Source: Luzula sylvatica (Eukaryota; Streptophyta; Magnoliopsida; Poales; Juncaceae). From it: a stretch of DNA of 64,000 nt. The stretch spans positions 72,241,087-72,305,086 of the forward strand of contig OX326956.1 of assembly GCA_946800325.1 (NCBI GenBank), in the 5' to 3' direction. Each line of letters begins with the position of its first letter. Position 1 is the first letter of the stretch. This document shows positions 14,822-28,400 of the stretch, one piece after another. Position numbers and translations under genes: made by a program. The notes under the pieces are model-generated. The model worked only from the letters and a program-made list of their open reading frames with translations, searched no databases and had not been told where the DNA came from.

Positions 14822-17800
14822 TGAAATTTGGTGAAAAGTTATGTACTAAAAGATACGATACAAATGATCTAAAAACACGTTATTTGAACTCCTCAAAGCG
14901 TTAAAATCTGGTTTTGAATCGAAAAACAAACTTTCTTAGTGTTTGTGAAATTTGGTGAAAAGTTATGTACTAAAAGATACGATACAAATGATCTAAAAAC
15001 ATGTTATTTGAACTCCTCAAAGCGTTAAAATCTTGTTTTGAATCGAAAAACAAACTTTCTTAGTGTTTGTGAAATTTGGTGAAAAGTTATGTACTAAAAG
15101 ATACGATACAAATGATCCAAAAACATGTTATTTGAACTCCTCAAAGCTTTAAAATCTTGTTTTGAATCGAAAAACAAACTTTCTTAGTGTTTGCGAAATT
15201 TGGTGAAAAGTTATGTACTGAAAGATACGATACAAATGATCTAAAAACATGTTATTTGAACTCCTCAAAGCGTTAAAATTTTGTTTTGAATCGAAAAACA
15301 AACTTTCTTAGTGTTTGTGAAATTTGGTGAAAAGTTATGTACTAAAAGATACGATACAAATGATCTAAAAACATGTTATTTGAACTCCTCAAAGCGTTAA
15401 AATCTTGTTTTGAATCGAAAAACAAACTTTCTTAGTGTTTGTGAAATTTGGTGAAAAGTTATGTACTAAAAGATACGATACAAATGATCTAAAAACATGT
15501 TATTTGAACTCCTCAAAGCGTTAAAATCTTGTTTTGAATCGAAAAACAAACTTTCTTAGTGTTTGTGAAATTTGGTGAAAAGTTATGTACTAAAAGATAC
15601 GATACAAATGATCTAAAAACATGTTATTTGAACTCCTCAAAGCGTTAAAATCTTGTTTTGAATCGAAAAACAAACTTTCTTAGTGTTTGTGAAATTTGGT
15701 GAAAAGTTATGTACTAAAAGATACGATACAAATGATCTAAAAACATGTTATTTGAACTCCTCAAAGCGTTAAAATCTTGTTTTGAATCGAAAAACAAACT
15801 TTCTTAGTGTTTGTGAAATTTGGTGAAAAGTTATGTACTAAAAGATACGATACAAATGATCTAAAAACATGTTATTTGAACTCTCCAAAGCGTTAAAATC
15901 TTGTTTTGAATCGAAAAACAAACTTTCTTAGTGTTTGTGAAATTTGGTGAAAAGTTATGTAGTAAAAGATACGATACAAATGATCTAAAAACATGTTATT
16001 TGAACTCCTCAAAGCGTTAAAATCTGGTTTTGAATCGAAAAACAAACTTTCTTAGTGTTTGTGAAATTTGGTGAAAAGTTATGTACGAAAAGATACGATA
16101 CAAATGATCTAAAAACACGTTATTTGAACTCCACAACGCGTTAAAATCTTGTTTTGAATCGAAAAACAAACTTTCTTAGTGTTTGTGAAATTTGGTGAAA
16201 AGTTATGTACTAAAAGATACGATACAAATGATCCAAAAACATGTTATTTGAACTCCTCAAAGCGTTAAAATCTTGTTTTGAATCGAAAAACAAAGTTTCT
16301 TAGTGTTTGCGAAATTTGGTGAAAAGTTATGTACTAAAAGATACGATACAAATGATCTAAAAACATGTTATTTGAACTCCTCAAATCGTTAAAATCTTGT
16401 TTTGAATCGAAAAACAAACTTTCTTAGTGTTTGTGAAATTTGGTGAAAAGTTATGTACGAAAAGTTACGATACAAATGATCTAAAAACACGTTATTTGAA
16501 CTCCACAACGCGTTAAAATCTTGTTTTGAATCGAAAAACAAACTTTCTTAGTGTTTGTGAAATTTGGTGAAAAGTTATGTACTAAAAGATACGATACAAA
16601 TGATCTAAAAACACGTTATTTGAACTCTCCAAAGCGTTAAAATCTTGTTTTGAATCGAAAAACAAACTTTCTTAGTGTTTGTGAAATTTGGTGAAAAGTT
16701 ATGTACTAAAAGATACGATACAAATGATCTAAAAACACGTTATTTGAACTCTCCAAAGCGTTAAAATCTTGTTTTGAATCGAAAAACAAACTTTCTTAGT
16801 TATTGTGAAATTTGGTGAAAAGTTATGTACAAAAAGATACGATACAAATGATCTAAAAACATGTTATTTGAACTCCTCAAAGCGTTAAAATCTTGTTTTG
16901 AATCGAAAAACAAACTTTCTTAGTGTTTGTGAAATTTGGTGAAAAGTTATGTACTAAAAGATACGATACAAATGAACTAAAAACACGTTATATGAACTCT
17001 CCAAAGCGTTAAAATCTTGTTTTGAATCGAAAAACAAACTTTCTTAGTGCTTGTGAAATTTGGTGAAAAGTTATGTACTAAAAGATACGATACAAATGAT
17101 CTAAAAACACGTTATTTGAACTCCTCAAAGCGTTAAAATCTGGTTTTGAATCGAAAAACAAACTTTCTTAGTGTTTGTGAAATTTGGTGAAAAGTTATGT
17201 ACTAAAAGATACGATACAAATGATCTAAAAACATGTTATTTGAACTCCTCAAAGCGTTAAAATCTTGTTTTGAATCGAAAAACAAACTTTCTTAGTGTTT
17301 GTGAAATTTGGTGAAAAGTTATGTACTAAAAGATACGATACAAATGATCCAAAAACATGTTATTTGAACTCCTCAAAGCATTAAAATCTTGTTTTGAATC
17401 GAAAAACAAACTTTCTTAGTGTTTGCGAAATTTGGTGAAAAGTTATGTACTAAAAGATACGATACAAATGATCTAAAAACATGTTATTTGAACTCCTCAA
17501 AGCGTTAAAATCTTGTTTTGAATCGAAAAACAAACTTTCTTAGTGTTTGTGAAATTTGGTGAAAAGTTATGTACTAAAAGATACGATACAAATGATCTAA
17601 AAACATGTTATTTGAACTCCTCAAAGCGTTAAAATCTTGTTTTGAATCGAAAAACAAACTTTCTTAGTGTTTGTGAAATTTGGTGAAAAGTTATGTACTA
17701 AAAGATACGATACAAATGATCTAAAAACATGTTATTTGAACTCCTCAAAGCGTTAAAATCTTGTTTTGAATCGAAAAACAAACTTTCTTAGTGTTTGTGA

Positions 17801-20800
17801 AATTTGGTGAAAAGTTATGTACTAAAAGATACGATACAAATGATCTAAAAACATGTTATTTGAACTCCTCAAAGCGTTAAAATCTTGTTTTGAATCGAAA
17901 AACAAACTTTCTTAGTGTTTGTGAAATTTGGTGAAAAGTTATGTACTAAAAGATACGATACAAATGATCTAAAAACATGTTATTTGAACTCTCCAAAGCG
18001 TTAAAATCTTGTTTTGAATCGAAAAACAAACTTTCTTAGTGTTTGTGAAATTTGGTGAAAAGTTATGTAGTAAAAGATACGATACAAATGATCTAAAAAC
18101 ATGTTAGTTGAACTCCTCAAAGCGTTAAAATCTGGTTTTGAATCGAAAAACAAACTTTCTTAGTGCTTGTGAAATTTGGTGAAAAGTTATGTACGAAAAG
18201 ATACGATACAAATGATCTAAAAACACGTTATTTGAACTCCACAACGCGTTAAAATCTTGTTTTGAATCGAAAAACAAACTTTCTTAGTGTTTGTGAAATT
18301 TGGTGAAAAGTTATGTACTAAAAGATACGATACAAATGATCCAAAAACATGTTATTTGAACTCCTCAAAGCGTTAAAATCTTGTTTTGAATCGAAAAACA
18401 AAGTTTCTTAGTGTTTGCGAAATTTGGTGAAAAGTTATGTACTAAAAGATACGATACAAATGATCTAAAAACATGTTATTTGAACTCCTCAAATCGTTAA
18501 AATCTTGTTTTGAATCGAAAAACATACTTTCTTAGTGTTTGTGAAATTTGGTGAAAAGTTATGTACGAAAAGTTACGATACAAATGATCTAAAAACACGT
18601 TATTTGAACTCCACAACGCGTTAAAATCTTGTTTTGAATCGAAAAACAAACTTTCTTAGTGTTTGTGAAATTTGGTGAAAAGTTATGTACTAAAAGATAC
18701 GATACAAATGATCTAAAAACACGTTATTTGAACTCTCCAAAGCGTTAAAATCTTGTTTTGAATCGAAAAACAAACTTTCTTAGTGTTTGTGAAATTTGGT
18801 GAAAAGTTATGTACTAAAAGATACGATACAAATGATCTAAAAACACGTTATTTGAACTCTCCAAAGCGTTAAAATCTTGTTTTGAATCGAAAAACAAACT
18901 TTCTTAGTTATTGTGAAATTTGGTGAAAAGTTATGTACAAAAAGATACGATACAAATGATCTAAAAACATGTTATTTGAACTCCTCAAAGCGTTAAAATC
19001 TTGTTTTGAATCGAAAAACAAACTTTCTTAGTGTTTGTGAAATTTGGTGAAAAGTTATGTACTAAAAGATACGATACAAATGAACTAAAAACACGTTATA
19101 TGAACTCTCCAAAGCGTTAAAATCTTGTTTTGAATCGAAAAACAAACTTTCTTAGTGCTTGTGAAATTTGGTGAAAAGTTATGTACTAAAAGATACGATA
19201 CAAATGATCTAAAAACACGTTATTTGAACTCCTCAAAGCGTTAAAATCTGGTTTTGAATCGAAAAACAAACTTTCTTAGTGTTTGTGAAATTTGGTGAAA
19301 AGTTATGTACTAAAAGATACGATACAAATGATCTAAAAACATGTTATTTGAACTCCTCAAACCGTTAAAATCTTGTTTTGAATCGAAAAACAAACTTTCT
19401 TAGTGTTTGTGAAATTTGGTGAAAAGTTATGTACTAAAAGATACGATACAAATGATCCAAAAACATGTTATTTGAACTCCTCAAAGCATTAAAATCTTGT
19501 TTTGAATCGAAAAACAAACTTTCTTAGTGTTTGCGAAATTTGGTGAAAAGTTATGTACTAAAAGATACGATACAAATGATCTAAAAACATGTTATTTGAA
19601 CTCCTCAAAGCGTTAAAATCTTGTTTTGAATCGAAAAACAAACTTTCTTAGTGTTTGTGAAATTTGGTGAAAAGTTATGTACTAAAAGATACGATACAAA
19701 TGATCTAAAAACATGTTATTTGAACTCCTCAAAGCGTTAAAATCTTGTTTTGAATCGAAAAACAAACTTTCTTAGTGTTTGTGAAATTTGGTGAAAAGTT
19801 ATGTACTAAAAGATACGATACAAATGATCTGAAAACATGTTATTTGAACTCCTCAAAGCGTTAAAATCTTGTTTTGAATCGAAAAACAAACTTTCTTAGT
19901 GTTTGTGAAATTTGGTGAAAAGTTATGTACTAAAAGATACGATACAAATGATCTAAAAACATGTTATTTGAACTCCTCAAAGCGTTAAAATCTGGTTTTG
20001 AATCGAAAAACAAATTTTCTTAGTGTTTGTGAAATTTGGTGAAAAGTTATGTACTAAAAGATACGATACAAATGATCTAAAAACACGTTATTTGAACTCC
20101 ACAACGCGTTAAAATCTTGTTTTGAATCGAAAAACAAACTTTCTTAGTGTTTGTGAAATTTGGTGAAAAGTTATGTACTAAAAGATACGATACAAATGAT
20201 CCAAAAACATGTTATTTGAACTCCTCAAAGCGTTAAAATCTTGTTTTGAATCGAAAAATAAAGTTTCTTAGTGTTTGCGAAATTTGGTGAATAGTTATGT
20301 ACTAAAAGATACGATACAAATGATCTAAAAACATGTTATTTGAACTCCTCAAAGCGTTAAAATCTTGTTTTGAATCGAAAAACAAACTTTCTTAGTGTTT
20401 GTGAAATTTGGTGAAAAGTTATGTACTAAAAGATACGATACAAATGATCTAAAAACACGTTATTTGAACTCCACAACGCGTTAAAATCTTGTTTTGAATT
20501 GAAAAACAAACTTTCTTAGTGTTTGTGAAATTTGGTGAAAAGTTATGTACGAAAAGATACGATACAAATGATCTAAAAACATGTTATTTGAACTCTCCAA
20601 AGCGTTAAAATCTTGTTTTGAATCGAAAAACAAACTTTCTTAGTGTTTGTGAAATTTGGTGAAAAGTTATGTACTAAAAGATACGATACAATTGATCTAA
20701 AAACACGTTATTTGAACTCCTCAAAGCGTTAAAATCTGGTTTTGAATCGAAAAACAAACTTTCTTAGTGTTTGTGAAATTTGGTGAAAAGTTATGTACAA

Positions 20801-22403
20801 AAAGATACGATACAAATGATCTAAAAACATGTTATTTGAACTCCACAAAGCGTTAAAATCTTGTTTTGAATCGGAAAACAAACTTTCTTAGTGTTTGTGA
20901 AATTTGGTGAAAAGTTATGTACTAAAAGATACGATACAAATGATATAAAAACACGTTATTTGAACTCCACAAAGCGATAAAATCTTGTTTTGAATCGAAA
21001 AACAAACTTTCTTAGTGTTTGTGAAATTTGGTGAAAAGTTAAGTAGTAAAAGATACGACACAAATGATCCAAAAACATGTTATTTGAACTCCACAAAGCG
21101 TTAAAATCTTGTTTTGAATCGGAAAACAAACTTTCTTAGTGTTTGTGAAATTTGGTGAAAAGTTATGTACTAAAAGATACGATACAAATGATATAAAAAC
21201 ACGTTATTTGAACTCCACAAAGCGTTAAAATCTTGTTTTGAATCGAAAAACAAACTTTCTTAGTGTTTGTGAAATTTGGTGAAAAGTTATGTACTAAAAG
21301 ATACGATACAAATGATCTAAAAACACGTTATTTGAACTCCACAACGCGTTAAAATCTTGTTTTGAATCGAAAAACAAACTTTCTTAGTGTTTGTGAAATT
21401 TGGTGAAAAGTTATGTACGAAAAGATACGATACAAATGATCTAAAAACATGTTATTTGAACTCTCCAAAGCGTTAAAATCTTGTTTTGAATCGAAAAACA
21501 AACTTTCTTAGTGTTTGTGAAATTTGGTGAAAAGTTATGTACTAAAAGATACGATACAATTGATCTAAAAACACGTTATTTGAACTCCTCAAAGCGTTAA
21601 AATCTGGTTTTGAATCGAAAAACAAACTTTCTTAGTGTTTGTGAAATTTGGTGAAAAGTTAAGTAGTAAAAGATACGACACAAATGATATAAAAACATGT
21701 TATTTGAACTCCTCAAAGCGTTAAAATCTTGTTTTGAATCGAAAAACAAACTTTCTTAGTGTTTGTGAAATTTGGTGAAAAGTAATGTACTAAAAGATAC
21801 GATACAAATGATCCAAAAACACGTTATTTGAACTCCACAAAGCGTTAAAATCTTGTTTTGAATCGAAAAACAAACTTTCTTAGTGTTTGCGAAATTTGGT
21901 GAAAAGTTATGTACTAAAAGATACGATACAAATGATCTAAAAACACGTTATTTGAACTCCACAACGCGTTAAAATCTTGTTTTGAATTGAAAAACAAACT
22001 TTCTTAGTGTTCGTGAAATTTGGTGAAAAGTTATGTACTAAAAGATACGATACAAATGATCTAAAAACATGTTATTTGAACTCTCCAAAGCGTTAAAATC
22101 TTGTTTTGAATCGAAAAACAAACTTTCTTAGTGTTTGTGAAATTTGGTGAAAAGTTATGTACTAAAAGATACGATACAAATGATCTAAAAACACGTTATT
22201 TGAACTCCTCAAAGCGTTAAAATCTGGTTTTGAATCGAAAAACAAACTTTCTTAGTGTTTGTGAAATTTGGTGAAAAGTTATGTACTAAAAGATACGATA
22301 CAAATGATATAAAAACATGTTATTTGAACTCCACAAAGCGTTAAAATCTTGTTTTGAATCGAAAAACAAACTTTCTTAGTGTTTGTGAAATTTGGTGAAA
22401 AGT
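14822..22403 (+). repeat. Satellite higher-order segment, copy 2
   Basis: Near-identical copy of 7,010-14,591. In the places I compared, the only difference found was C at 9,690 against G at 17,502. About two monomers (14,592-14,821) separate the copies. This reads as one large, recent unequal exchange or amplification inside the array. Because the copies are so alike, an assembly artefact should also be considered. Confidence 0.83.
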
Positions 22404-25400
22404 AATGTACTAAAAGATACGATACAAATGATCCAAAAACATGTTATTTGAACTCCTCAAAGCGTTAAAATCTTGTTTTGAATCGAAAAACAAACTTTCT
22501 TAGTGTTTGCGAAATTTGGTGAAAAGTTATGTACTAAAAGATACGATACAAATGATCTAAAAACATGTTATTTGAACTCCTCAAAGCGTTAAAATCTTGT
22601 TTTGAATCGAAAAACAAACTTTCTTAGTGTTTGTGAAATTTGGTGAAAAGTTATGTACGAAAAGATACGATACAAATGATCTAAAAACACGTTATTTGAA
22701 CTCTCCAAAGCGTTAAAATCTTGTTTTGAATCGAAAAACAAACTTTCTTAGTGTTTGTGAAATTTGGTGAAAAGTAATGTACTAAAAGATACGATACAAA
22801 TGATCTAAAAACATGTTATTTGAACTCTCCAACGCGTTAAAATCTTGTTTTGAATCGAAAAACAAACTTTCTTAGTGTTTGTGAAATTTGGTGAAAAGTT
22901 ATGTACAAAAAGATACGATACAAATGATCTAAAAACACGTTATTTGAACTCTCCAAAGCGTTAAAATCTTGTTTTGAATCGGAAAACAAACTTTCTTAGT
23001 GTTTGTGAAATTTGGTGAAAAGTTATGTACTAAAAGATACGATACAAATGATCTAAAAACACGTTATTTGAACTCTCCAAAGCGTTAAAATCTTGTTTTG
23101 AATCGAAAAACAAACTTTCTTAGTTATTGTGAAATTTGGTGAAAAGTTATGTACAAAAAGATACGATACAAATGATCTAAAAACATGTTATTTGAACTCC
23201 TCAAAGCGTTAAAATCTTGTTTTGAATCGAAAAACAAACTTTCTTAGTGTTTGTGAAATTTGGTGAAAAGTTATGTACTAAAAGATACGATACAAATGAA
23301 CTAAAAACACGTTATATGAACTCTCCAAAGCGTTAAAATCTTGTTTTGAATCGAAAAACAAACTTTCTTAGTGCTTGTGAAATTTGGTGAAAAGTTATGT
23401 ACTAAAAGATACGATACAAATGATCTAAAAACACGTTATTTGAACTCCTCAAAGCGTTAAAATCTGGTTTTGAATCGAAAAACAAACTTTCTTAGTGTTT
23501 GTGAAATTTGGTGAAAAGTTATGTACGAAAAGATACGATACAAATGATCTAAAAACATGTTATTTGAACTCCTCAAAGCGTTAAAATCTTGTTTTGAATC
23601 GAAAAACAAACTTTCTTAGTGTTTGTGAAATTTGGTGAAAAGTTATGTACTAAAAGATACGATACAAATGATCCAAAAACATGTTATTTGAACTCCTCAA
23701 AGCATTAAAATCTTGTTTTGAATCGAAAAACAAACTTTCTTAGTGTTTGCGAAATTTGGTGAAAAGTTATGTACTAAAAGATACGATACAAATGATCTAA
23801 AAACATGTTATTTGAACTCCTCAAAGCGTTAAAATCTTGTTTTGAATCGAAAAACAAACTTTCTTAGTGTTTGTGAAATTTGGTGAAAAGTTATGTACTA
23901 AAAGATACGATACAAATGATCTAAAAACATGTTATTTGAACTCCTCAAAGCGTTAAAATCTTGTTTTGAATCGAAAAACAAACTTTCTTAGTGTTTGCGA
24001 AATTTGGTGAAAAGTTATGTACTAAAAGATACGATACAAATGATCTAAAAACATGTTATTTGAACTCCTCAAAGCGTTAAAATCTTGTTTTGAATCGAAA
24101 AACAAACTTTCTTAGTGTTTGTGAAATTTGGTGAAAAGTTATGTACTAAAAGATACGATACAAATGATCTAAAAACATGTTATTTGAACTCCTCAAAGCG
24201 TTAAAATCTGGTTTTGAATCGAAAAACAAACTTTCTTAGTGTTTGTGAAATTTGGTGAAAAGTTATGTACTAAAAGATACGATACAAATGATCTAAAAAC
24301 ACGTTATTTGAACTCCACAACGCGTTAAAATCTTGTTTTGAATCGAAAAACAAACTTTCTTAGTGTTTGTGAAATTTGGTGAAAAGTTATGTACTAAAAG
24401 ATACGATACAAATGATCCAAAAACATGTTATTTGAACTCCTCAAAGCGTTAAAATCTTGTTTTGAATCGAAAAATAAAGTTTCTTAGTGTTTGCGAAATT
24501 TGGTGAATAGTTATGTACTAAAAGATACGATACAAATGATCTAAAAACATGTTATTTGAACTCCTCAAAGCGTTAAAATCTTGTTTTGAATCGAAAAACA
24601 AACTTTCTTAGTGTTTGTGAAATTTGGTGAAAAGTTATGTACTAAAAGATACGATACAAATGATCTAAAAACACGTTATTTGAACTCCACAACGCGTTAA
24701 AATCTTGTTTTGAATTGAAAAACAAACTTTCTTAGTGTTTGTGAAATTTGGTGAAAAGTTATGTACGAAAAGATACGATACAAATGATCTAAAAACATGT
24801 TATTTGAACTCTCCAAAGCGTTAAAATCTTGTTTTGAATCGAAAAACAAACTTTCTTAGTGTTTGTGAAATTTGGTGAAAAGTTATGTACTAAAAGATAC
24901 GATACAATTGATCTAAAAACACGTTATTTGAACTCCTCAAAGCGTTAAAATCTGGTTTTGAATCGAAAAACAAACTTTCTTAGTGTTTGTGAAATTTGGT
25001 GAAAAGTTATGTACAAAAAGATACGATACAAATGATCTAAAAACATGTTATTTGAACTCCACAAAGCGTTAAAATCTTGTTTTGAATCGGAAAACAAACT
25101 TTCTTAGTGTTTGTGAAATTTGGTGAAAAGTTATGTACTAAAAGATACGATACAAATGATATAAAAACACGTTATTTGAACTCCACAAATCGATAAAATC
25201 TTGTTTTGAATCGAAAAACAAACTTTCTTAGTGTTTGTGAAATTTGGTGAAAAGTTAAGTAGTAAAAGATACGACACAAATGATCCAAAAACATGTTATT
25301 TGAACTCCACAAAGCGTTAAAATCTTGTTTTGAATCGGAAAACAAACTTTCTTAGTGTTTGTGAAATTTGGTGAAAAGTTATGTACTAAAAGATACGATA

Positions 25401-28400
25401 CAAATGATATAAAAACACGTTATTTGAACTCCACAAAGCGTTAAAATCTTGTTTTGAATCGAAAAACAAACTTTCTTAGTGTTTGTGAAATTTGGTGAAA
25501 AGTTATGTACTAAAAGATACGATACAAATGATCTAAAAACACGTTATTTGAACTCCACAACGCGTTAAAATCTTGTTTTGAATTGAAAAACAAACTTTCT
25601 TAGTGTTTGTGAAATTTGGTGAAAAGTTATGTACGAAAAGATACGATACAAATGATCTAAAAACATGTTATTTGAACTCTCCAAAGCGTTAAAATCTTGT
25701 TTTGAATCGAAAAACAAACTTTCTTAGTGTTTGTGAAATTTGGTGAAAAGTTATGTACTAAAAGATACGATACAATTGATCTAAAAACACGTTATTTGAA
25801 CTCCTCAAAGCGTTAAAATCTGGTTTTGAATCGAAAAACAAACTTTCTTAGTGTTTGTGAAATTTGGTGAAAAGTTATGTACTAAAAGATACGATACAAA
25901 TGATATAAAAACATGTTATTTGAACTCCTCAAAGCGTTAAAATCTTGTTTTGAATCGAAAAACAAACTTTCTTAGTGTTTGTGAAATTTGGTGAAAAGTA
26001 ATGTACTAAAAGATACGATACAAATGATCCAAAAACATGTTATTTGAACTCCTCAAAGCGTTAAAATCTTGTTTTGAATCGAAAAACAAACTTTCTTAGT
26101 GTTTGCGAAATTTGGTGAAAAGTTATGTACTAAAAGATACGATACAAATGATCTAAAAACATGTTATTTGAACTCCTCAAAGCGTTAAAATCTTGTTTTG
26201 AATCGAAAAACAAACTTTCTTAGTGTTCGTGAAATTTGGTGAAAAGTTATGTACTAAAAGATACGATACAAATGATCTAAAAACATGTTATTTGAACTCC
26301 TCAAAGCGTTAAAATCTTGTTTTGAATCGAAAAACAAACTTTCTTAGTGTTTGTGAAATTTGGTGAAAAGTTATGTACTAAAAGATACGATACAAATGAT
26401 CTAAAAACATGTTATTTGAACTCCTCAAAGCGTTAAAATCTTGTTTTGAATCGAAAAACAAACTTTCTTAGTGTTTGTGAAATTTGGTGAAAAGTTATGT
26501 ACTAAAAGATACGATACAAATGATCTAAAAACATGTTATTTGAACTCCTCAAAGCGTTAAAATCTTGTTTTGAATCGAAAAACAAACTTTCTTAGTGTTT
26601 GTGAAATTTGGTGAAATGTTATGTACTAAAAGATACGATACAAATGATCTAAAAACATGTTATTTGAACTCTCCATAGCGTTAAAATCTTGTTTTGAATC
26701 GAAAAACAAACTTTCTTAGTGTTTGTGAAATTTGGTGAAAAGTTATGTACTAAAAGATACGATACAAATGATCTAAAAACACGTTATTTGAACTCCACAA
26801 CGCGTTAAAATCTTGTTTTGAATTGAAAAACAAACTTTCTTAGTGTTTGTGAAATTTGGTGAAAAGTTATGTACGAAAAGATACGATACAAATGATTTAA
26901 AAACATGTTATTTGAACTCTCCAAAGCGTTAAAATCTTGTTTTGAATCGAAAAACAAACTTTCTTAGTGTTTGTGAAATTTGGTGAAAAGTTATGTACTA
27001 AAAGATACGATACAATTGATCTAAAAACACGTTATTTGAACTCCTCAAAGCGTTAAAATCTGGTTTTGAATCGAAAAACAAACTTTCTTAGTGTTTGTGA
27101 AATTTGGTGAAAAGTTATGTACAAAAAGATACGATACAAATGATCTAAAAACATGTTATTTGAACTCCACAAAGCGTTAAAATCTTGTTTTGAATCGGAA
27201 AACAAACTTTCTTAGTGTTTGTGAAATTTGGTGAAAAGTTATGTACTAAAAGATACGATACAAATGATATAAAAACACGTTATTTGAACTCCACAAAGCG
27301 TTAAAATCTTGTTTTGAATCGAAAAACAAACTTTCTTAGTGTTTGTGAAATTTGGTGAAAAGTTAAGTAGTAAAAGATACGACACAAATGATCCAAAAAC
27401 ATGTTATTTGAACTCCACAAAGCGTTAAAATCTTGTTTTGAATCGGAAAACAAACTTTCTTAGTGTTTGTGAAATTTGGTGAAAAGTTATGTACTAAAAG
27501 ATACGATACAAATGATATAAAAACACGTTATTTGAACTCCACAAAGCGTTAAAATCTTGTTTTGAATCGAAAAACAAACTTTCTTAGTGTTTGTGAAATT
27601 TGGTGAAAAGTTATGTACTAAAAGATACGATACAAATGATCTAAAAACACGTTATTTGAACTCCACAACGCGTTAAAATCTTGTTTTGAATTGAAAAACA
27701 AACTTTCTTAGTGTTTGTGAAATTTGGTGAAAAGTTATGTACGAAAAGATACGATACAAATGATCTAAAAACATGTTATTTGAACTCTCCAAAGCGTTAA
27801 AATCTTGTTTTGAATCGAAAAACAAACTTTCTTAGTGTTTGTGAAATTTGGTGAAAAGTTATGTACTAAAAGATACGATACAATTGATCTAAAAACACGT
27901 TATTTGAACTCCTCAAAGCGTTAAAATCTGGTTTTGAATCGAAAAACAAACTTTCTTAGTGTTTGTGAAATTTGGTGAAAAGTTATGTACTAAAAGATAC
28001 GATACAAATGATATAAAAACATGTTATTTGAACTCCTCAAAGCGTTAAAATCTTGTTTTGAATCGAAAAACAAACTTTCTTAGTGTTTGTGAAATTTGGT
28101 GAAAAGTAATGTACTAAAAGATACGATACAAATGATCCAAAAACATGTTATTTGAACTCCTCAAAGCGTTAAAATCTTGTTTTGAATCGAAAAACAAACT
28201 TTCTTAGTGTTTGCGAAATTTGGTGAAAAGTTATGTACTAAAAGATACGATACAAATGATCTAAAAACATGTTATTTGAACTCCTCAAAGCGTTAAAATC
28301 TTGTTTTGAATCGAAAAACAAACTTTCTTAGTGTTTGTGAAATTTGGTGAAAAGTTATGTACTAAAAGATACGATACAAATGATCTAAAAACATGTTATT

